34,086 nt of DNA from Candidatus Lachnoclostridium stercoripullorum (GTDB taxonomy: Bacteria > Bacillota > Clostridia > Lachnospirales > Lachnospiraceae). The notes under the pieces were generated by a model, which searched no databases, was not told the origin of the DNA, and saw only the letters and a list, made by a program, of their open reading frames with translations. The translations under genes and the position numbers were made by a program. The stretch is from positions 1 through 34,086 of the forward strand of contig DXEU01000148.1 in NCBI GenBank assembly GCA_019114845.1, read 5' to 3'. Position 1 is the stretch's first letter; the number at the start of each line of letters is the position of its first letter. Shown here in pieces: positions 23,038 through 29,755 of this stretch.

Positions 23038-24243
23038 TTACTGCCCGTTCGCGGCGGTCTCGCCCGCCGCAGCGTCTGTCACTGCCGCATCTGCCGCCGC
23101 CTCATTTTCTGCAGCGGCGGTCTCCGTCTCCCCGCCGGCTGCGGGCGCCTCGTCGGTCTGCCCCGCATCAGAAGCCCCGCCGGCTGCGGGCGCCTCCTCC
23201 AGGGTCGCCGGCGCCCCGTCGTAGAGCTCTGAGTTCCAGGTGGTCAGCACCATGGTGCTCCCGTCCACCCCGGACAGGATCTGAGCCGTCTCCGAGTCGT
23301 AGATGCCCACCTCCACCGGCACCTTGTGAACGATCCCGTCCTCATATGTATACACGTAGGCGTCGCCGCCCTCGTAGTAGATGGTGTCCACCGGGAGCGT
23401 CATCACGTTGACCGCCTGGTCGGAGATCACGGACAATTTCACCGTGGTCCCCGTGGCCAGCCCCTGGGCAGCGGGCACCGCACCCTTCACGTCGAAGAGG
23501 CCGGTGGAGGCGTTCACCATGGTGCTCACCTCGGTGATGCTCCCCTCGTACTCACTTCCCCCCTTCTCCACCTTCAGGGGATCCCCCGGCGCCAGGCCGG
23601 CGGCGATCTTCTCCGGCACGGCAAAGCTCACGCTCATCCCCTCGCCGCCGGAGATGACGCACACCGGGGCCGTCTGGGAAATCATGTCGTGAACCTCCGG
23701 GCTGAAGCTCTCGATCACGCCGGCGATGGGGGCTGTGATGGTGGTGAACTCCGCCTGGGTGTCATAGTTCAGTTTGGCCGCGTCGTACTGCAGCTGGGCC
23801 TGGGTGGCCGCCGACACCACCTGCTCGTAGGCCTGGGCGGAGATATCCCCGCTGTTATAGAGGGCCTGCATCCTGGCGAGGTTGGTCTGGGCATCCGCAA
23901 GGGACACCCGGGCTGTCTCCATGGTAATCCTGGCGCTCTCCAGCTGCCGGTTGTCGATGGTGAGAAGGGCCTGGCCCTGCTGCACATGATCTCCTGTCTT
24001 CACATGGACCTCCGTCACCTCCCCCGCCAGCTTGGGAATCACCGATACCATGTCCGACGGCTCCACAGTGCCGGTCAGCTCCCTATACAGGGTGACGCTC
24101 CCCGTCCTGGGCGTCTCCGCCCGCACCACCGGCGGCGTGGCCGGATCCGCAACCTCAGCTTTCCTAAAAAACCGGGGCGTCACAAGGAGAGCCAGCACCC
24201 CCACTACCACAACTCCAGTTATGATTTTTGCACGTTTCTTCAT
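23038..24243 (-). CDS. RND periplasmic adaptor (membrane fusion protein, AcrA/HlyD-like)
   Basis: 401 aa; lipoyl halves VIPKLAGEVTEVHVKTGDHVQQGQALLTID and TAPIAGVI; alpha-hairpin with RMQALYNSGDIS; N-terminal TM; Ala/Glu-rich C-terminal tail. Confidence 0.95.
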   Translation of the reverse strand: MKKRAKIITGVVVVGVLALLVTPRFFRKAEVADPATPPVVRAETPRTGSVTLYRELTGTVEPSDMVSVIPKLAGEVTEVHVKTGDHVQQGQALLTIDNRQLESARITMETARVSLADAQTNLARMQALYNSGDISAQAYEQVVSAATQAQLQYDAAKLNYDTQAEFTTITAPIAGVIESFSPEVHDMISQTAPVCVISGGEGMSVSFAVPEKIAAGLAPGDPLKVEKGGSEYEGSITEVSTMVNASTGLFDVKGAVPAAQGLATGTTVKLSVISDQAVNVMTLPVDTIYYEGGDAYVYTYEDGIVHKVPVEVGIYDSETAQILSGVDGSTMVLTTWNSELYDGAPATLEEAPAAGGASDAGQTDEAPAAGGETETAAAENEAAADAAVTDAAAGETAANGQ

Positions 24244-24884
24244 AATGTCCTCCCGCTTTCCTGTTCTGCTTCCGGGCGCCTCTGCGCCCCATTCTTTAAA
24301 ATATTCAGCTTCCTCTGAAATGACCGCTCCACCGTCTCGATGGCCTCTCCGTCCTTATACCGCTGGCCGAAGGCGATGAGGATGGCCGCCATGCACATCT
24401 CCACCAGCAGGTAGAAGTCCTCCGAGGACTCCACCCTCAGCCCGCTCCTGTCCACGTGCTCGTAGAGCCACTCGTCCATGTTCCTGCCGTCCCCAAAATC
24501 CTCCCGGAGAATCTTGAGGAACTTCTCCGCCTCCGCGTAGGGAAGCACATTCTGAAACAGCCTGGCCAGCTGCTCGCTGTACTTCCGGTACACCACCTGG
24601 TGAAACAGATCCACCATCATTTTCCAGAAATCTCCCCGGTTCATTTCCAGGCTCTCAATGCAAAAATCCTGAAACTGACGTTTCGTATCCTGAAATATAT
24701 AACGAAGCACATCCATTTTATCTTCAAAATACGTGTAAAAACTGCCCCTGGATATTTCCGCATTCTTGATGATCTGGTTGATGGACACCTTGTCGAAGGG
24801 AACCATGGAAAATTCATCCACGGCCGCCTCGAGGATCACCTTTTTCTTCTCATCCGGAAGTCTGATAAACCGCTCTGTAGGCAT
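24240..24884 (-). CDS. TetR/AcrR family transcriptional regulator
   Basis: N-terminal HTH VSINQIIKNAEISRGSFYTYFEDKMDVL; stop overlaps the MFP start (ATGA). Start taken as MPTERF (24884), with 24962 as an alternative. Confidence 0.92.
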   Translation of the reverse strand: MPTERFIRLPDEKKKVILEAAVDEFSMVPFDKVSINQIIKNAEISRGSFYTYFEDKMDVLRYIFQDTKRQFQDFCIESLEMNRGDFWKMMVDLFHQVVYRKYSEQLARLFQNVLPYAEAEKFLKILREDFGDGRNMDEWLYEHVDRSGLRVESSEDFYLLVEMCMAAILIAFGQRYKDGEAIETVERSFQRKLNILKNGAQRRPEAEQESGRTL

Positions 24885-25008
24885 CTCTAACCCCGCTTTC
24901 CCTGTCTGTGTATCGCCCTCTGCCCGGCTGCCGGCGGTCCGTTTCTCCCCCGTCGAGGCCATTTTCCCCTGCCTGGAAGCTCCTTTTGGCCGCACGGCTC
25001 CCGTCAGA

Positions 25009-25052
25009 TGACAACCTGTCACCATTATAATGACAACCTGTCACCCTGTCAA
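25009..25052 (-). promoter_or_regulatory. Efflux operon promoter with two TetR-type operator copies
   Basis: Minus strand TTGACA (25047-25052), 17 bp, TATAAT (25024-25029). TGACAACCTGTCACC occurs at 25009-25023 and 25031-25045, each with the palindrome TGACA-ACC-TGTCA. Confidence 0.85.
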
Positions 25053-25129
25053 TTCGCTCCCGTCAGATTTCACATTTTTTTCATATTTCATATCCTGCAG
25101 CCCTGTGAAGCAAAAAAGAAGTTTCATTA

Positions 25130-25195
25130 AACAAAAACGGCGCGGGCCGGGGCAGCCCCGGGATCTCCCCCAAGAGCCGCCGCCAGTCCGCGCCG
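25130..25195 (-). terminator. Terminator of the ispE-GntR-small protein operon
   Basis: Minus strand CGGCGCGG ... CCGCGCCG closing stem with an inner ccggggcagccccgg hairpin, followed by TTTTTGTTT. Confidence 0.6.
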
Positions 25196-25225
25196 CAGCA
25201 CGTCAAACGTCCGTATTGTATTCTG

Positions 25226-25417
25226 TTATCTCTGGCGATCCAGCATCTCCTTTAACGCCTCGTCGCTCTCGTCCACCCAGACATCCTCCTCGTCGGCGTC
25301 AAGGCCCAGAAACTGAGCCAGGCGCCTCTCGTCATCGCTCTCGTTCCACTCCTCGATGTAGAGGTCGATGTCCTCAAAGGGGATCTCCCCCGCCAGATAC
25401 CGCTCCTTAAATGTCAT
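25226..25417 (-). CDS. Small acidic conserved hypothetical protein
   Basis: 63 aa MTFKERYLAGEIPFEDIDLYIEEWNESDDERRLAQFLGLDADEEDVWVDESDEALKEMLDRQR; 4-bp ATGA overlap with the upstream GntR gene. Confidence 0.75.
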   Translation of the reverse strand: MTFKERYLAGEIPFEDIDLYIEEWNESDDERRLAQFLGLDADEEDVWVDESDEALKEMLDRQR

Positions 25418-26094
25418 GCGTTCTCCTTCTCCGTGATATTTCTCGCCACGGTGATCTCCTGGTTGTCGATGTGCTCCCGCACGGCCTCCTTGGCCTCCGC
25501 CACCTTCCGCTCCCGGACGGTCTTCAGGATCTTCTCGTGCTCCAGCACCAGGATCTTCCGTTTATCCTCATCCTTGATGTATTCCAGGCGGTAGCGGTAC
25601 ATCTGCTCCCGGAGATTGTTGAGCATCTGGATCAGCTTGGCGTTCTGCGTTCCCTCGTAGATCACGTCGTGGAAGTGCTCGTCCGTCTCGGCGATCTTCA
25701 TGGCATCCCCCTCGGCGATAGCCTTCTTGAAATCCTCCTGGGCTTTCTGGAGATTTCCCACCTCCTCCTCGGACATTCTCTGGCAGGCCAGCTCGATGGC
25801 CAGCTCCTCCAGGGCGCGGCGCACCTCCAGCACATCCCGCAGGCTTCTGGCGGAGATCTTTGCCACCTCAGCTCCCTTTCTGGGGATCATGAGCACCAGG
25901 CCCTCCAGCTCCAGCTTGCGGATGGCCTCACGGATCGGGGTCCGGCTCACGCCCAGGCGCTCCGCCAGCTGGATCTCCATCAGCCGCTCCCCCGGCTCCA
26001 GCTCCCCCTTCAGGATCGCCTGGCGCAGGGTGTTGAACACCACATCCCGCAGAGGCAGATATTCATTCATCGTAACCTTCAGATTATAATCCAT
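25414..26094 (-). CDS. GntR family transcriptional regulator (FCD/FadR subfamily)
   Basis: Start about 26094 (MDYNLKVTMNEYLPLRDVVFNTLRQAILKGELEPGERLMEIQLAERLGVSRTPIREAIRKLELEGLV); winged HTH plus FCD C-terminal domain. Confidence 0.93.
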   Translation of the reverse strand: MDYNLKVTMNEYLPLRDVVFNTLRQAILKGELEPGERLMEIQLAERLGVSRTPIREAIRKLELEGLVLMIPRKGAEVAKISARSLRDVLEVRRALEELAIELACQRMSEEEVGNLQKAQEDFKKAIAEGDAMKIAETDEHFHDVIYEGTQNAKLIQMLNNLREQMYRYRLEYIKDEDKRKILVLEHEKILKTVRERKVAEAKEAVREHIDNQEITVARNITEKENA

Positions 26095-26989
26095 TGGAAA
26101 CCTCCCTGTTATTGAAAAAATCCGTGACATACAGCTGGCGGACCTGACTGGAAAGCCGCCCGTTCCTGAGCGCCCAGTAGGCCTTCTTCGCCGCCTTCTC
26201 GCTCTCAAAAAGGCCGAACACCGTGGGACCGCTGCCGCTCATCATGGCGTTCAGCGCCCCGTATTTCTTCATGACCGCCTTTATGTCGCCGATCACCGGA
26301 TAGCGCTTCTCCGTCACCAGCTCCAGCACGTTGCCCATCCTGCCCGCCATCTCCCGCAGGTCGCCCCGCCGGATGGCCTCGGCGATGCCGTCGATGTCCG
26401 GGTGGTCCTCCGGGCGCAGCCCGTTGGCGTTCAGATTGGTGTACACCCATTTGGTGGACACGCTGACCCGGGGCTTTGCCAGGAGCACCGCGCACTGGGG
26501 CGCGGGCGGCAGGGGCGTGAGGATCTCGCCGATCCCCTCGGAGAGGGCCGTCCCCCTCATCAGGCAGTAGGGCACATCCGCGCCGATGGTGACGCCCCGC
26601 TTTTTTAGCTCCTCCATGGACAATCCCAGCCCGAACATGCGGTTGACCCCGAAGAGGACCGCCGCCGCGTCGCTGCTGCCCCCGGCCATGCCCGCCGCCA
26701 CAGGGATCATCTTTTTCAGGCGGATGCTGATCCCGCCGGGCAGGGAAAATTCCCGCATCAGCAGTTCAGCCGCCTTCCACACCAGATTATTTTCATTATT
26801 TGGCAGATAGCAGAGATTGGTCTCCACCCGGATTCCCGGCTGATCCAGCAGCTTCAGGTCGATGCTGTCGTAGAGTCCCACCGTCTGCATGATCATTTTC
26901 ACCTCGTGATAGCCGTCCTCCCGCCTGCGGAGGACGTCCAGACCCAGGTTGATCTTTCCGTGGGCCTTCAGCTTCATACGCTTGATCAT
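26084..26989 (-). CDS. ispE: 4-diphosphocytidyl-2-C-methyl-D-erythritol kinase
   Basis: 301 aa; AHGKINLGLDVLRRREDGYHEV; GHMP motif IPVAAGMAGGSSDAAAVL; MSGSGPTVFGLF. Confidence 0.96.
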   Translation of the reverse strand: MIKRMKLKAHGKINLGLDVLRRREDGYHEVKMIMQTVGLYDSIDLKLLDQPGIRVETNLCYLPNNENNLVWKAAELLMREFSLPGGISIRLKKMIPVAAGMAGGSSDAAAVLFGVNRMFGLGLSMEELKKRGVTIGADVPYCLMRGTALSEGIGEILTPLPPAPQCAVLLAKPRVSVSTKWVYTNLNANGLRPEDHPDIDGIAEAIRRGDLREMAGRMGNVLELVTEKRYPVIGDIKAVMKKYGALNAMMSGSGPTVFGLFESEKAAKKAYWALRNGRLSSQVRQLYVTDFFNNREVSNGL

Positions 26990-27020
26990 GGCATTTCCAT
27001 CCCGTTGTATTTTTACATTT

Positions 27021-27064
27021 TATTGTATACAATATATTATATCCCAAAGATTTGGAAAGCACAA
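27021..27064 (-). promoter_or_regulatory. ispE operon promoter with GntR-like operator at the start site
   Basis: Minus strand TTGTGC (27059-27064), 17 bp, TATAAT (27036-27041). Perfect 14-bp palindrome TATTGTATACAATA (27021-27034) over the expected +1. Confidence 0.75.
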
Positions 27065-27101
27065 GCCCCTGAAGGGGGATTTTTCCTCTTTTTCGCCGAT
27101 T

Positions 27102-27800
27102 TTAAATTGCTTTTTTGTTCTGAATCAGGTACAAAATCTCCTTCTCCTCCCTGAAGACCTGAAATCCCAGCCGTCCAGCCAGACGCAGGGAGGGGGTGTT
27201 GTCCCGATGGATTCTCGCCCACACCGGCAGGCCGAGCTCCCGGCGCTCCCACTCCAGCACCGCCCGGCAGCTCTCCAGGCCGTACCCCCTTCTCCGCCAC
27301 GGCGCAAAGATGTGGTATCCCAGCTCCAGGCCGTCCAAGTCCTCCGCCGGCGGGCCAAACCCTGCCATCCCCACCAGGCGTCCGCTCTCCTTGTCCGTCA
27401 CCGCCCAGATGCCGTACTGGCAGAATCCGTACTGCTGCCCTATGTAGGCCCGCAGCTTCTCCCTGTCCTGGAAAATCCCATCCCCCGGTCCCCCCGTCTC
27501 CCCGGGCGGGATGCTGTCCGCGTCGGACTCCGCAAACTCCCGGATGATGAGTCTCTCTGTGCGGCAGATCTCCCAGGGTAGGCCCAACTTTCTGCGAACC
27601 ACCCGCTGCAAAAACTCCTCGTCCGCGTCCTCCGGGCTCTCCACCGCGAAGGCGGCGGGGAGAAATTCCCCATTCTTTCCATCCCAGACGGCGACGGAGG
27701 CCCTCCCGGCCGCGCTGGCAGCCAGGAGAGCCTCCCTCTCGTCGGAAATCACCACGGTGTGGCTCTCGCCGTTCACCGTCACCTTCCGCTCTTCCCTCAT
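27102..27800 (-). CDS. GNAT family N-acetyltransferase with N-terminal extension
   Basis: 232 aa; RTERLIIREF start of GNAT domain; ELGYHIFAPWRRRGYGLES acetyl-CoA loop; DNTPSLRLAGRLGF. Confidence 0.85.
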   Translation of the reverse strand: MREERKVTVNGESHTVVISDEREALLAASAAGRASVAVWDGKNGEFLPAAFAVESPEDADEEFLQRVVRRKLGLPWEICRTERLIIREFAESDADSIPPGETGGPGDGIFQDREKLRAYIGQQYGFCQYGIWAVTDKESGRLVGMAGFGPPAEDLDGLELGYHIFAPWRRRGYGLESCRAVLEWERRELGLPVWARIHRDNTPSLRLAGRLGFQVFREEKEILYLIQNKKAI

Positions 27801-27804
27801 AATG

Positions 27805-28323
27805 TTATGCCTTCTCCGGCTCCGGATAGTCCACCCCGAAGGTCTCCACCGTCATTTTCTTGATCTTCTGCTCCTTCATGGGGCGATCGCTGTAGTCGGT
27901 TCTCACCTCGGCGATCCGGTTCACCGCGTCCATGCCCTCCGTCACCTTTCCGAAGGCCGCGTACGCCCCGTCCAGATGGGGAGCCGCCTTGTGCATGATG
28001 AAGAACTGGGATCCGGCGCTGTCCGGGTGCATGGCGCGGGCCATGGAGAGCACTCCCTCCGTGTGCTTTAAGTCATTGGCGAAGCCGTTCTGGGCGAACT
28101 CGCCACGGATGCTGTAGCCAGGACCGCCCATGCCGGTTCCCTGGGGGCAGCCGCCCTGGATCATAAATCCCCGGATCACCCGGTGGAAAATCAGGCCGTC
28201 ATAGTAGCCCTTCTTCACCAGGCTGATGAAATTGTTCACGGTGTTGGGAGCCTTCTCCGGGTAAAGCTCCGCCTTTATCACATCTCCGTTCTCCATCTCG
28301 ATGGTCACAACTGGATTGTTCAT
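27805..28323 (-). CDS. Peptidylprolyl isomerase (cyclophilin type)
   Basis: 172 aa; IFHRVIRGFMIQGGCPQGTGMGGPGY, SAGSQFFIM, AFGKVTEGMD. Confidence 0.96.
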   Translation of the reverse strand: MNNPVVTIEMENGDVIKAELYPEKAPNTVNNFISLVKKGYYDGLIFHRVIRGFMIQGGCPQGTGMGGPGYSIRGEFAQNGFANDLKHTEGVLSMARAMHPDSAGSQFFIMHKAAPHLDGAYAAFGKVTEGMDAVNRIAEVRTDYSDRPMKEQKIKKMTVETFGVDYPEPEKA

Positions 28324-28507
28324 GGTTAATTTTCTCCTTTTCCCCGCAGCCCGGGGCCGCAGACTGTATTTTCCGCCTTGATATGCAAGCGTTCCTTTTA
28401 TACTATACCATTTGCATGGGGTGCGTACAACCGGAAATTCTTCTGTTCACATTTTGTTCAAAATATATTTAAAAACCATTTACACAATCAACATTTTTTC
28501 TTCATGT

Positions 28508-28538
28508 TTGCTATCTATACTACAACCATAGACAGCAA
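28508..28538. repeat. Inverted repeat in an AT-rich intergenic region
   Basis: TTGCTATCTAT (28508-28518) / ATAGACAGCAA (28528-28538), 10 of 11 paired, 9-nt loop. Confidence 0.6.
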
Positions 28539-28621
28539 GAGCTGCTATGAGTTACAAGATTTTTTTCATAATACTTGGGCTGATTTGCATCAGCTCTCCT
28601 CCCTTTTTTATAATATGAATT

Positions 28622-28653
28622 AATCCGGACGGCGCGGGGCCTCCGGATTTTTT
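28622..28653 (+). terminator. Intrinsic terminator, plus orientation, with no plus-strand gene upstream
   Basis: AATCCGGA CGGCGCGGGGCC TCCGGATT then TTTT on the + strand. Confidence 0.7.
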
Positions 28654-28723
28654 CGTCGTGTCAGATTGTTTTTCGCTCTTCTATTTTCTGCTCTTCTATT
28701 GTCCGTCCTTCCCCGCCCGGACT

Positions 28724-29662
28724 TTACGCCCGGATCAGGACATAGATCATGTAGACCGCGTACATCCCCACCATGAGAATCCCGTGGGCGCGGGTGTAGC
28801 ACATCTTCCTCCTCCCCATGGCCCAGCAGACGCAGCTGACCAAAATCAGGCAGATCAGGTCGTAGACGGTGGATACCGTCACCTGGATGGGGCTCACGCT
28901 GGACGACACCCCCATAATCAGCAGGATGTTGAAGATATTGGAGCCGATCACATTTCCCAGGGCCAGGCCGTTCTCCCCCTTCCTGGCGGCCACCATGCTG
29001 GTCACCAGCTCCGGCAGGGAGGTCCCCAGGGCCACCACCGTCAGGCCGATGAGGTTCTCGCTGAGGCCGAAGGCCGACGCCAGGGCGCTGGCGCAGTCCA
29101 CCACCATGCCGCTCCCCAGAACCACCGCCCCCAGGCCCGCCGCTATGTAGACTGCGCTCAGGGGGGCGGAGAGGGAGCGGCGCTCCTTCTGGGCACTCCT
29201 CCGCTCCCTCACGGCGGTCTGGAACACGTGATAGAGGAAGTAGGCGAACAGAGCCAGCATCACTGCCCCGTCAATCCGGCCCATCTGCCGGTCGAAGGCG
29301 GTCATGGCTAGCATCACCACGGAAACCGCGATGGAGAAAAAGAAATCCCAGTTCATCAGTCCCCGGTCAACGGGCATGGCGGTCGCCATGCTGCTCAGCC
29401 CCGTGACCATCAGGAGGTTGAACATGTTGGAGCCGATGACGTTGCCCAGGGCGATCCCGTTGCTTCCGGCAAGCGCCGCGGTGACGCTCACCGCCAGCTC
29501 CGGGGCGCTGGTGCCGAAGGCCACCACCGTCAGGCCGATGACGGCAGCCGGCACCCGCAGCAGCCGGGCGGCCGATGCACTGCCCTCCACAAAAAGATCC
29601 GCGCCCTTCACCAGCAGCACAAATCCCACCATCAGCCATATCAAAATCGTCGCCATTTCCAA
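28724..29662 (-). CDS. Calcium/sodium antiporter (CaCA family, YrbG-like)
   Basis: 312 aa; duplicated alpha-repeats VVAFGTSAPELAVSV / VVALGTSLPELVTS and GNVIGSNMFNLL / GNVIGSNIFNILL. Start TTG 29662 or ATG 29656. Confidence 0.94.
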   Translation of the reverse strand: MEMATILIWLMVGFVLLVKGADLFVEGSASAARLLRVPAAVIGLTVVAFGTSAPELAVSVTAALAGSNGIALGNVIGSNMFNLLMVTGLSSMATAMPVDRGLMNWDFFFSIAVSVVMLAMTAFDRQMGRIDGAVMLALFAYFLYHVFQTAVRERRSAQKERRSLSAPLSAVYIAAGLGAVVLGSGMVVDCASALASAFGLSENLIGLTVVALGTSLPELVTSMVAARKGENGLALGNVIGSNIFNILLIMGVSSSVSPIQVTVSTVYDLICLILVSCVCWAMGRRKMCYTRAHGILMVGMYAVYMIYVLIRA

Positions 29663-29691
29663 CTCAACTTCCTCTCAGCTAGTGTCCCCCC

Positions 29692-29707
29692 GGTTTCCGC
29701 GGAAACC
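29692..29707. repeat. Perfect 16-bp palindrome in the antiporter leader
   Basis: GGTTTCCGCGGAAACC, self-complementary. Confidence 0.8.
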
Positions 29708-29726
29708 AGGATGAAAATTTTTCCAA

Positions 29727-29755
29727 AGTATACTGAAAAAAACCGTTTCTGTCAA
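29727..29755 (-). promoter_or_regulatory. SigmaA-type promoter of the antiporter gene
   Basis: Minus strand TTGACA (29750-29755), 17 bp, TATACT (29727-29732); -35 overlaps the AGCS stop codon. Confidence 0.8.

Noticed and set aside
24240-25025. 261-aa TetR with long N-terminal extension
   Set aside because: The first codons precede the predicted transcription start; the family-like start is MPTERF at 24884.
28559-28600. 12-aa minus-strand peptide MQISPSIMKKIL with GGGAGGAG upstream
   Set aside because: RBS-like spacing is tempting, but it overlaps the terminator-like hairpin and there is no linked attenuated gene; support is insufficient.
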